Made by a program: the position numbers and the translations under genes. The notes under the pieces were generated by a model. The model was not told the DNA's origin and searched no databases. It saw nothing but the letters and a program-made list of their open reading frames with translations. DNA of 64,000 nt from Ectocarpus siliculosus (taxonomy: Eukaryota > Sar > Phaeophyceae > Ectocarpales > Ectocarpaceae), in the NCBI GenBank assembly GCA_000310025.1, contig FN649751.1, positions 5,859,069 through 5,923,068 of the forward strand. Reading direction: 5' to 3'. Below are positions 1 through 10,381 of the stretch, one piece after another; position 1 is the first letter of the stretch; every line of letters begins with the position of its first letter.

Positions 1-587
1 CGCAATAAAAAAACAACACATACATCCGATCCTCGGGAAACACGAAATGCAACGTCTGTCCCTTGTACACACGGTAGGCACTCTGTCTGTCCCTTTAACA
101 CGGTACGTACTGCTTTTGCCTACCACTCTCGTCCTCTCGTCCGCATCAACAACAAACAATGCAACTTGCCGCACAACAAGAGCCATCCCTGCAGGAAAAG
201 CTGTACAAACAAGCAAAAAGCAGCTCCTGCTGCCGTAAGCTGCTGCTGTAGTACCATTTTTCAGCACGCACGAACAACAGATGCAGCACAGGCGAAGGAG
301 CTGAGTCTGCCTGTCTGTGTCTGCGTCGGCGTGAGTAGGGGTGGGTGTGAGGTATCGATAGAGTAACGACAGGATGTTTTTTTATGTTTATTCTTCTTAA
401 TATGACACAACGAATCCATCTCCATCATAGAAAAGAGTCTGAGACAGATTAGCAATGAATTCATTGTGTATGGCATCTCGACGAGTATCGTCGCGTTGCC
501 TGTCTGAAGCTTTCGATTTTTGCAGCGGGTAACAATCAAGTTCAAGGTAGACACCAAGAAGACGCCCGATGAGCACACAGGAACCGG

Positions 588-1680
588 GGGACCCCAAAAA
601 ACAAAGCATGAAAAACAAAAGAAAGAAAGAAGCGAGAACAAACGAGCCAGACGCGACAGGCTTCAGGGAGGAGGCAAAAGAGCGCATAGAAGAAATGCAC
701 CGTCGCCGCTCGCTCCGGACCGCTGGAAACTCTCACATAGCACTACATATGGAGCAAATATTAGGTAGGGCCCAAGTCCATTGCTTGGCATAACGCCCAT
801 CGCTTCACATGCAGCAGCCGGATGCACGGGTAGCCTCTTACTCAGCAAAAAGCGAAACGACTGCGGTTGGTTGACGTTCGATGTTGTTGGGACCCTACCG
901 GCGAAAGGCGAGAGAGAGAGAAAGAGGGGTAGACAAAAATAAGAGAGCGGAGAGAAGACAAGGCATTGACTCTCTCGAGAAGAGAAGGCATTCACCCTCT
1001 CGAGAAGACACTCACTCTCGTCCCTCTGGCCCGCCGCAGGCTGTCAGACATGATGTCACGTTGTGTATCGAACGGCGATATCCGATGTCGGCTCAGCAAC
1101 AGCAAACAAGCATAAGAACAAACAAATATAGTCAGTCGCCGTGTGCGAGCTGTGGACTATCTTGTTGTAGGAAGTGAGAACTAAAAAGAGCACGACTACA
1201 TAGCACCACGGACGAACTATTATCGCAATACGCTTGCCGTCCGCCATAGATGCGCAACGCTGCACGAACGAGCTGTTGGTTATCATACCTCACTACGTAG
1301 TATCTAAGATTGTGCTGCCATCTACCTTACTTATCGCTCAAATTACGACTACGCAGCAGACTCAAGGCAAGGAAGCAACACGCGTGCCAATGCATACCAC
1401 CCATGCATGCAGCAAAACAAAACAAGGCGGACCGTCTGTTGTTGTTTGTCTCTTCAACTGACTGTGCTGCCGACAACGACACTGGAAAAAAGTAGGAGAC
1501 GCGCATCGCCTACGCGAGCAACGCGTGCAGCCCAAAACAACAGAGACGATAACCTTACGACCTTTCTTTTCAGCACATTCATTCCGAGCATATACTGCAG
1601 CAACCGCAAGTAAGTATGTGTACAGCAGCAGCCGCATGTTGTGTACAACAACGGTCACTCAGGAAGAAAATCACAACAAC
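588..1680. repeat. Diverged direct repeat block, copy 1
   Basis: This block matches 2211-3330 along its whole length in the same orientation. Shared anchors in order are GGACCCCAAAAA, GCCAGACGCGACAGGCTTCA, CACCGTCGCCGCTC, GACGTTCGATGTTGTTGGGA, CACTCACTCTCGTCCCT, GACGAACTATT, CAATACGCTTGCCGTC, CTCAAATTACGACTACGCAG and GGAAGAAAATCACAA. Indels and substitutions are frequent. No open frame is conserved between the copies, so I read it as non-coding repeat sequence. The short open frames inside it, including some of 80-110 codons, are not supported as genes. Confidence 0.8.
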
Positions 1681-1699
1681 AAACAAACGCAAAAAAAAA

Positions 1700-2037
1700 A
1701 AGGTGGTGGCGCGCAGCACGCAGGACCCTCTTTCGCTTTGAACCGGCCATTCCCATGGCGATACAGACAAGGTACAGCAGTGAAGGCCGACTCGTGCCGG
1801 CCCCAGGAGGCGGAAGCTGCTCAAACTCGGGGACGGGTCATGATTTGCGATTGATTCCTCACCGAACGGATATCGAACGATGACACTACTGTTTCAACTA
1901 GCTTCAGAAAAGCTTCAAAATTAATTGTGAAACTTGCAGAGTCATAGACATGGCAAGTCAACACCCCGTTCCAAAGAATATCTGTCGTTGATTTTTATTG
2001 ACTTGCGGACCTTTCGGGGCCAGTTTGTTTTAGCGTA
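1700..2037. other. Spacer between repeat copies, nothing recognised
   Basis: This stretch lies between the two copies of the large direct repeat. It has no conserved open frame, RNA gene or repeat that I can support. It contains a short run of A residues near 1691-1700 and otherwise looks like ordinary unique sequence. Confidence 0.4.
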
Positions 2038-2170
2038 CCTCTTTAGGGTAAGATAGCCTGTGACCACAGGAATCGACCGCATCAAGTGTTGGATCAGTAC
2101 GGACATATGAAGGTACTGGGTAGAGAGAGATCGGAACGGTTTTTAATGCGAAGACAACAACAACAACAAC
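2038..2170 (+). repeat. Dispersed CAA-tailed repeat, copy 1
   Basis: The segment has a consensus shared with 18,055-18,197: a GCxTGTGAC motif, then CGGACAT, GAAGGTACTG, CGGAACGGTTTTT, AATG or TATG, and GAAGACAACAACAAC. It ends in a run of CAA units. A partial third copy of the 3' part lies at 34,904-34,952. A fixed body followed by a simple-sequence tail is typical of non-LTR or SINE-like retroelements. No reverse transcriptase is present, so that class is only inferred. Confidence 0.6.
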
Positions 2171-2210
2171 ATTTAAAACTGAACTAATGGGTGGTGGGCG
2201 GATGACCGGC

Positions 2211-3330
2211 GGACCCCAAAAAGAAAGCTGAAAAATTTAATATAGACTATGTTAAAGAAAAAAAAGAAAAAAAAGAAGGGACGACAAAGACAAGTTAGCC
2301 AGACGCGACAGGCTTCAGGGAGGTGGCAAAAGAGAGCATACGAAAACCACCGTCGCCGCTCTGAACCGCTGGAAGCTGTCACATAGCATAGCATGCAGCA
2401 AACAGTATAGGGGCCATGCCCCCGTTGCTTCAAGTAAAGAGGCAGCGCCCATAGCCTCACATACAGCAGCCGGGTACGTACTACACAAATAGCCTCTTAT
2501 TACTCAGCAAGAAGAAAAACGATTGCGGTTGACGTTCGATGTTGTTGGGACCCCAACGGCGATAATAGGCGAGAGAGAGACAGGTGCTACTACTACGTAG
2601 ACCAACAGAAGAAAGCGTAGAGAAGGCATTAATTAACTCTCGAGACCCCAACCCTAACCCTAACCCTAACCCTAACCCTAACCGAAGACACTCACTCTCG
2701 TCCCTGTGGCCCACCGCAGGCTGTAACGAACGGCGACATCCGATGTGTGCTCAGCAACAACAAACGCAACTAACCAAATATAGTCGCCGTTTCCGAACTA
2801 ACTGTGGAGACTCTCTTTCATCACTTGTGGTATGAAGTATGAAGTCACAACGAAATAGAAAATGATGACGAGAAGCACCACGGACGAACTATTTTCTCAA
2901 TACGCTTGCCGTCGCGATAGACGCGCACCGTTCCACGAACGACCAGTTGTCAAACCTCACTACGCAAATAAGATTGTCCTGCCGTCTACCCCTTATCGCT
3001 CAAATTACGACTACGCAGCACACTAAAGGTAAGTAAGGCAGCAACACGCTTGCGATGCTTTACCACCCATCCATGCATGTAAGGAAACAAAAAAAAAACT
3101 ATGGCGGACCGTCTGTTGTCTGTATCTTCAACCGTGCTGCCGTTGCTTTTCTTCATGGATATCGGCACAGAGAAAAAATGAGGAATGCGCATCTCCTACG
3201 CGAGCACGGCGTGCAGCCCAAGCGACAGAGACGATAACCTTATGACCTTTGCAGCATCTTCCGAGCATAACAGCAGCCACCGCATGTGTACAACGGTCAC
3301 TCACTATAGACTAAGGAAGAAAATCACAAA
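2211..3330. repeat. Diverged direct repeat block, copy 2
   Basis: This is the second copy of the block at 588-1680, in the same orientation. It differs from copy 1 by a telomere-like tract at 2650-2683 in place of the short GAAGAGAAGGCATTC-containing run of copy 1. Other differences are small indels and an A/G-rich expansion near 2255-2280. It contains no supported gene. Confidence 0.8.
2650..2683. repeat. Interstitial telomere-type repeat (CCCTAA)n
   Basis: Thirty-four bases form an uninterrupted AACCCT hexamer array, a little under six units, equal to TTAGGG on the other strand. Sequence on both sides (CTCTCGAGA before, CGAAGACACTCACTCTCG after) matches copy 1 of the surrounding duplicated block. 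The array therefore sits precisely inside an otherwise duplicated sequence. This is an internal tract, not a chromosome end. Confidence 0.9.
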
Positions 3331-3334
3331 ATCA

Positions 3335-3989
3335 CTGGTTATCGCCCCACAGCGAGCGATAGCTGCTCAAACGACTGTGAGAGGTCTTGAAATCGTCTCA
3401 GCTACCCAGAACTGCTGGTAGTTGCCGGAGATTTGCAGGTACGTACTGCTTTTGCCTACCACTCTCTTCCTCTCGTCCGCACATCAACAACAACAATAAA
3501 TAAATGCTAATTTTCGCACCACAAAAGAGCCATGCAGAAAGCTGCAACAACAACAGAACAAAAGCAGCTCCTGCTGTATGTACACAGAATGTCCAGCTGT
3601 GTGCTGAGGTCGGTCAGCATCTCGAGAGAAGCGTGGCCAGCAAGCAAGGCTTGGCGCGGGACACGAGAGAAGCAAGCAAGGCTTGGGGCGGGCGGCGAAA
3701 AAAAGAAGACGACTCTATATAAAAAGATCTGTAAAAAAGAAGGCTTCGCGCGGGCGGCGAAAAAAATGAAGACGACTCTTATACAAAAAAAACTATAAAA
3801 AGAGGACCCTCAACGACAAGTAAGTCAACCAATCTGGTCGTTCCCAGGTGACGATGTAACGCAGATCTTCTTGTCGACGGAGAAACTGGTTATCGCCCCA
3901 CAGCAAGCGATAGCTGCTCAAACGACTGTGAGAGGTCTTGAAATCGTCTCAGCTACCCAGAACTGCTGGTAGTTCTCGGAGGTTCGCAG
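3335..3989. repeat. 104-base near-identical direct repeat (3335-3438 and 3886-3989)
   Basis: The two copies begin CTGGTTATCGCCCCACAGC, run through GCGATAGCTGCTCAAACG and CTCAGCTACCCAGAACTGC, and end in a TTxGCAG motif. They differ at only a few positions, so this duplication is much younger than the blocks around it. Between them lies the second outer repeat and a 62-base tandem repeat. I see no coding potential. Confidence 0.85.
3679..3800. repeat. 62-base tandem repeat, about two units
   Basis: Two units each read GGCTT, GCGGGCGGCGAAAAAAA, GAAGACGACTCT, then an A-rich tail with TATAAAAAG. A partial third unit precedes them near 3648-3680, where GCAAGGCTTGG is repeated. The region is purine-rich on the plus strand. 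Nothing suggests a gene. Confidence 0.7.
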
Positions 3990-5450
3990 TGTGGGCTGAG
4001 ATCGGCCTTTTCGACCCGGTCGGGCAAGGGGTCCGCTATGCTACTGAAAACTCCACAGACGGAAAAAAAAGACTTTTGATCGACTGAGACCCAAGCTAGA
4101 GCTTGGGAATGCGGTCATACGTCCATCGTCAACAAGTCAACACCCAAAACTCTACCCGCATGTTTGTGGCTTCCCTCTCTAGTTTGTGCGGGTGCAATAG
4201 TTTCGTCAGCATCTACAGGTATTTGCTACAGCGACGACGAGGCTTTCGTTTGTTTTCTCAAGTTGGAAATTCGCGTTTGCACAACGCATACTTGAGTTGT
4301 TTTCACGCCCAGCAGCCCTACTGCAGCCTTCCTAGGCTGTTGGCGCCGTGCAATGCTGCTGTTGTTGCCGATAAACAAGTTGAGACAAATTTTCACATGT
4401 TGAGCAGCTGTTGAGAGTGCAACCACTGCTGCTGTAGCATCATAACTTTTCCTTTCGCCCTTCTCATTGTGCTAGACATTCCTCCGCCGCTAACAATCAT
4501 CTTCGAACAGTAGGCGAGGTGCTTCGGTGATTGTAGGGAATTACCCCAGCCCCGGGGAGTTGTCTTTGCTGTCCCAGCACGGCCAAAGACCTTTTACATC
4601 GCTAGGCATTGAAACGAAAAGACAACAAAAAAATGATCAGCAGCAGGCAATCTCGGAGCCGTGCTCCAGAAATTCATGACACACCAAACAACTGCGTCGC
4701 TGCCTCCTGTCTCCTCTCGATTACAGCCAACTCTCGTTTATTCCTTATTCTCCTCTCGTCGTGTCAGGCCTGCCTCTCTCCAGCATGCCCGAGGCTCTCA
4801 TTTTGAGCCTCTCCAATATCTCCTCTAAATACTCCCAGGGTACCCGGGCCCGTCTCCCTATGCACAGACACGACGGGACTCGGAGAAAACGCCGATTACA
4901 CCCAGACACAAGATGACCAGCCAAACAAACGAAGAGGATTCCACCAATCGCGAATCGAACGAGAACCTACTTTCTGAAGCTCGCTCACCACCACAGAATC
5001 TCCCACCGAACAGAGTAGAAATTAGAATCCACGACATCTACATCTGGGTCTCACTCTCACAAAAGACACAGAACGGTGTACATACAAAAATAATCCGACC
5101 ACCACAAACGTCATGTCGCGCTGTCAAGCTGGATTGCCCCCACGTGTGGCCCTCCCCAACCTCTCACGTGACGGGTCTTATACGTCGGTCGCTGACAAGG
5201 AGGCTTACCACAATACAAAAAACTGTAGTGAGCTTTGTTTCCTCTTTCCTCCCATTTAGTCCTTGCTACTGCTTGTCACCCGGGAGATCACTCGACAACA
5301 ACGAGTACCCCCCCCCTAGCCCGCCACCCCCCCCGGAAAACACTGGACCACCTTTTCCCGCCCAGCGCGACACGCCCACAACCCCCCCCCCGGCGAAGAC
5401 ATTATGAGGTACTCCTCGAGGTTCGTTTGCTACCCCTCCAACGCCCCGCT
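3990..5450. other. Intergenic stretch, no supported gene
   Basis: About 1.46 kb without a supportable gene. An open frame at 4913-5407 on the plus strand reaches 164 codons, but its product is low-complexity proline- and serine-rich and resembles no family. It ends in poly-C tracts near 5307-5391 just downstream of the minus-strand gene's stop codon. The right end probably includes that gene's 3' untranslated region. Confidence 0.4.
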
Positions 5451-8400
5451 TTATGACATCGTGTTGAGGTACGCCTCGAGAGTTTCGTCCGACTCCCACT
5501 CGGGCTGGCCGTAGCCTTCGTCCCCGTTCCCCTTGGCAACGAACGCCTCCGCGCCGCCCTTGGCGATTGCGTTGGCTTCCCTCTTCTCGCGCTCGTCCGC
5601 CGCGGCGGCGCCCGCAAGCACCAGTGGCGGAGGCGCGAATCGCTTTGCAGCCTCCTGCTCGCGCTCCCTTCTTCGCATCTGATTGGGGGTGGGAGCGGGG
5701 GGAAGGGGGATGGCCGCAAACGGTTTACTTGCGGTTGTTGGTCGAAAACCCGCCTCCGACAGTATCGGGTGTGACCATTAAGCGGCCAGTGATCAAACAA
5801 GCTATGCTACAACCCGTACTAAATGGAGTGCTCGTACCGCGATACCAACGCCAATACCTCGTGCGGCAACGGGTTGAACGGAGGGCATGGGCTAGACAAG
5901 TGCAGGAGCTTCGGTGGGGGTGGGGGGGGCGCACACAACATTAAGGCCGGGAAGCACCCACTATAGTAACATACCCGACCACCAAGGCCTGAATTGAGGG
6001 ATCTCCAATGCTAGAAGGCCCTGCAGTCTAGACAGCGGTTGACGAAAACGTTGTGAGTCATACCACACCGCTCAACAAACCAAGACGCCAGCCCTCGGAA
6101 TCTGAAACCTGCAGAGGCTCAATCCACTCCGACCGGCCCCAGTTACCAAGGACCCCGCCTCCCGTCGACCAGCGGCCACCCTCTGAATGAAACAGCACAC
6201 AACACACCAACTTCTTCAGTCCTCTTCACACAGTGCTGGTCTCCCTGCTCACCTCAACGTACTCCGGCGTCACCGCCTCTGCGGCCAGCTTGAGAGCGGC
6301 CAGATTGTTGGGCACCTCATTCGAAATCTGCCACTCCAACGCGAGCACTGGCACAGGGCCCTTGGGCCTGATGTGCACCATGTAGAACAGCTTGGTCGTG
6401 TACTGGTACTCTGGCCCCTGAGCTGTGTTGAATTGCTGCTCGTTTCGCAAAACGCGCGAGGCACCAAGAGAGAGAGAGAGAGGTGTCGGGATAGTGATGG
6501 TGTCGCCCCGCGACAGAGGGGAGCAGAGTGCATGCGCACGAGACACATCTCGCGGGTGTTGAACCACTCACACACATACTTCTATACCGTAGTCGTGCAG
6601 CCGCGCTGCCTTGGCTCGTCTTGGATAGCATCAACCCTTATTCACCGTTTCGAGTGGTTCGAGGCTAACGTTCCCCCGTGGGGCAAACTGTTCCGAAAAA
6701 TTTGGTTCGGGAACATGTCTCCGATGCATATCAACACAAAACACAAACACACACGACGCGCCGCTGACAATCGGCACAAACGCTCCGCCCCTCCCCAATA
6801 GACGCGCACACACGCCTTACACCTCACCACAAACACACACACCTTGCGGCTGTTGAACTGCATTCGCCACTCCCCGTCGAATTCATTGAACATTCGCGAG
6901 TCGAGCAACCCGAACGTCAATTTCCGCTGCGCCATCCTATTCTCCGGGTCACCTGTTCCGGAAAAAAAAAGAGCATGAAAACTAAATGCAGGCAAGACAA
7001 GGGTGTGGCTTGGGAACCGCCACCAGGACCTTCCTTTTTCCGACACCACGACACCAAGGATCCCTCCTTTCGAACGATGAAGACACGGCCCATCGCACGC
7101 CTATTTCTATAATAAAATCACCTTGTAGAAACACCGCGCTAAACGAGGTATCAACGCGCAAAAGGAGATGACGGTCGCGAAGCAGGCACCGACGGTCACT
7201 TTGTGGGCCGACTGATCCGGGGCGACAAACGAAAGGCGCGTGAGCCCAACCCGCACAAACGGTGTGTGAGTCGACAAAAACGCATGTCTGAAGCGGGGAG
7301 AACGAAACGCAACGTAATACGCGGCGGACTCTCTCTTTAATTCCTCCCAAAAAAGGCAGAAACCACACATCAGCCGACGCCGATATATTGACATCCAACG
7401 ACAACCGGAACAGCAAAGCATGGCATCCACAAAAACGCTATTCAGTGAGGAGAGTAAGGAAATCTCGCCCTCTATGAACCATAGCCCTGGCCCTTACCGA
7501 AGTGTTCCTCCATGAACATCTCCACGGACGCCCTGAAGTCGAACCCCACGATCTTTTGGGCCCCTTCTTGCCACAGCCGGATCCCGCCGTCGTTGCTGGG
7601 CCTCACCTTGCTCTGGGTCAGGTTTGGCACGTACTTCGCCAGCCGGTCGTAGTCTGTCAAGGTCAACCAGACGTCCTGGAGATTCCAGTCGCCAAGGGGG
7701 CTTGGGCGTTACAAAGGTGGCAATAAACGCCGTGGGCTATTAGGAGGCCTCAAGACCTTGGTAGCTTATGTTGCAGCATCGTGTGGCCCGACAGAAACAA
7801 ACGCGGGCCAGTCGACGACGCTGGGCAGCCAGTCGCGAAGAGAAAGGGCGGTTGCTGAAAGCGCCGACCCATCACGCCAAGATCGGCAGCACTCTTCCGA
7901 CGGTGAACTTGAACAGACGGTGAACTTGAACAAGACCACGCCCGACCCACTTACTGCCATTCGCGAAGTAGTCTTCGGAGGACAACAAGCGCCCATTCCA
8001 ACGGGAATAATCGTACGCAAAAAAAAACAGTGCTACAGTACAGGAGGGCCGTGTGCTTGCTAGCTGCGCGCGCAAAGTCCAACGCCTCGCACGGCAAGGT
8101 GGCGGCATAGGGAAGCACTGCATCATGCTCATCGCCGTAGCAAGAAGCGTCCAAAGTTTTAACGGCGGTCGGCGGTTGTGCTGGCAATCGAACTATTGCG
8201 GGAGAATACCCATGGTCCGGTGTCATAAAAAAAAAGCTCTTTCGCCCTGGGTAACACTTTACGACACTTTTGATCTATTGGCTACCGCCGAAGCTACAAA
8301 AAACAGTCGGCGGCCGAGCACGAGGCCCGATCCAGACCCGCCAAAACGTCCACCCAAGGACAGACACTCATTTGCACTATTTTAGTACGCAAGGCTTACC

Positions 8401-9821
8401 TCAATCGGGCGATTGACAACGATACTGCCTGAGATTCGCCTCGAGTTCCTACTCGTGCGCTCGATGTTCACTGTCACCTGCCAAATGGCACAGGCGGTAT
8501 CGCGCGTGAGTGCGGGGGGCACAAGAGGAGAAAAAAGTACACACCCATCACGTGTGGCACGCACAATGAGTGTGGTCTGGGATTATCACCACCATGACGT
8601 GGTCCCTGTCTATATGGTACCTCGTACATGTGTTATACCTACACACTATCCTTGGGCGGTGTTGTTTCATCGCGGGGGATCACATACTGCGCGCGGCACG
8701 GCGCGTTGCCATGGACCGCTATGCCTGTGTTTCGTATTTCCACGCAAGACTATCGGCCCTTCGCACGCCTCTCGATTCCATCGTCGTGTGGACAAGCACG
8801 AAAACAACCTTCCGTTGCCAAGTCACGTATCAGCCTACAGCAGCTTACATCAGAGTACCGTAACTTGAACTCACACCGCTACGGGCTAAAACTTCAATTC
8901 CAACACAAATGGACGGAAGACGTGGGTCGGGCTGTCCGCCCAGGACAGAAAAAGTTGATGGTAACGCTAAGTACACCGGCAATCCTGCCACGTCTACGGG
9001 CACACACCTCGTTGCCTTGTGTTCGTCTTCCACCCGACCAAAGCATCTGCAACCGGCTTGCTCCGCCGTCGCGGGCGTTGCTGGTGCTGCCAAGCGCTGG
9101 GTGAGGTAATGGTCTTCTAAGGTCTGACCGCGCCAACGCTTTGACCTTGATGCCATGGGTGTAAGAGGGGTGAAGGTCGGGAGACGCACGAAAAAGGTGG
9201 GGGGCGTGGGTGGCGATGAGAGAAGAGGCAACAAAAGTGCGGCTGAACCGGGCGGCGGGCATGATGAGGTGTCGGGTGCTGGACACAGGACAACAACCAC
9301 ATAATAACCACGTTTTCCACACTACTGAGAACTTCACTACCGCTGTAGTTGCACCACTTCGTGCGAAACCCAGGAGAACCCTCGTGCACCAGCAACGTAG
9401 CTGCCAACGTGGATCAAAGGGCCAATCACCGTGCTCGGCGGACGTCCCACGCAGCGGTTAGAGGTTGAACATGCTGTGGACGATGTTCAACCAGACTGAC
9501 TGCTGCTGATTCACAACTTCACAACTTCACGAGAGGGGCTACTGTACCGTAACGAGAAAGAGCCTCGCGGAAAACCTTTTTCTCCGCTCTCGACTTCGGC
9601 CCTCAGGAAACCCACACAGCCAGCACCTCTCGCTACCCCCCTCGCACCTGCTCGTTGCCGCACTCGCCGCAGAAGCTCCCGGTAGCTGCGGGGGTACGTA
9701 CCACGAACGCGGTAGTACAGAATGCCGGCAGGCAACTCAGCAAGAGGGACGTCACAAACACTTTGGTTCCTGCCGGATGTTCTCTCCTCCTCCGCGCGCG
9801 TTGACCGAGTGGGACAGACAT
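5451..9821 (-). CDS. Plastid-targeted SRPBCC (START-like polyketide cyclase/lipid transport) protein
   Basis: Reconstructed from seven exons: 9821-9648, 9096-8977, 8477-8400, 7675-7498, 6952-6843, 6435-6253 and 5678-5451. Phases agree at every junction, giving 356 residues. Residues 1-58 contain a hydrophobic signal segment (VFVTSLLLSCLPAFC) followed by TTA-FVVRTPAA, the Ala-Phe cleavage context of secondary plastids. Residues about 99-280 match the cyclase/dehydrase and lipid transport family related to plant plastid proteins: ISGSIVVNRPIEDVW, LTDYDRLAKYVPNL, FNEFDGEWRMQF. A hydrophobic ligand pocket is expected from the fold; no ligand is known. The last 75 residues, rich in Ala, Glu and Arg, are an extension beyond the domain. 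The gene is divergent from the DUF1823 gene. Exon 2 is the least certain part, since its boundaries rest on phase and splice signals only. Confidence 0.85.
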
Positions 9822-10381
9822 TTCTGCCTGGTTTCCTTTCCTTGCAGCAGTAGTTGCACCGAGCGCTTCGTCGTCGTTGAGACCGCCCGTCCTCGAAGGT
9901 GTCCTTCCAACTTACACCCAACAGGCTTTTCGATCGGGGCGATGACAGGGGGACGATCGTAAGGCTTCTCTGTATGTAGCGAAGAACGTGTACGTGTCCA
10001 CGGGTAGCAAGTTGATGTCGCTCGTCCTTGGCAATCTAGTCAAGGGAGGCCAAGTGCACAGGTTTGATCTCAAGGCCGACGGGATGATGGATTGAAGCCT
10101 CGGTTCTCCTCACTTCCTCTCCTTGTGTGCGACCAGTAGCAGAGAAGCCGAGCGCGCGTCGGTTGCTACCTGATAGACAGGGACTGGGACCTTGGGGACT
10201 GACGATCGGGGGGCCTGCAAATGGGGTGCGGCAACAGAAGGCCTCCTCGACGGACCCTGGAAAACCCTAGGGGGACGGCAGACCGCAAGAGGACCAGCGC
10301 AGCACACGGTAGCACTGGGAGACGACAAGGACAGCGATCCAGAGGACAGCCGGGTTGTGTCAGGAACACCAGCACACAAGC
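9822..10381. promoter_or_regulatory. Shared 560-base divergent upstream region
   Basis: This interval separates the start codons of two head-to-head genes, both with plastid-type presequences. It must contain both 5' untranslated regions and probably both promoters. I see no convincing TATA box or repeated operator-like motif. Co-regulation is inferred from the geometry and common destination only. Confidence 0.5.

Larger units (their letters stand above)
101..3580. repeat. Outer direct repeat pair (101-235 and 3436-3580)
   Basis: Two segments about 3.3 kb apart share a run that begins GGTACGTACTGCTTTTGCC and continues through ACCACTCT, CCTCTCGTCCGCA, CAACAACAA, GAGCCAT and AGCAGCTCCTGCTG. 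The copies differ by small indels, so the duplication is not recent. They flank the two copies of the larger internal block (588-1680 and 2211-3330). I see no coding capacity or recognisable transposase. They may be the ends of a decayed composite element or simply segmental duplications. Confidence 0.7.

Noticed and set aside
4913-5407. 164-codon plus-strand open frame
   Set aside because: Proline/serine low complexity, ends in poly-C tracts, no family resemblance, and overlaps the expected 3' untranslated region of the minus-strand gene.
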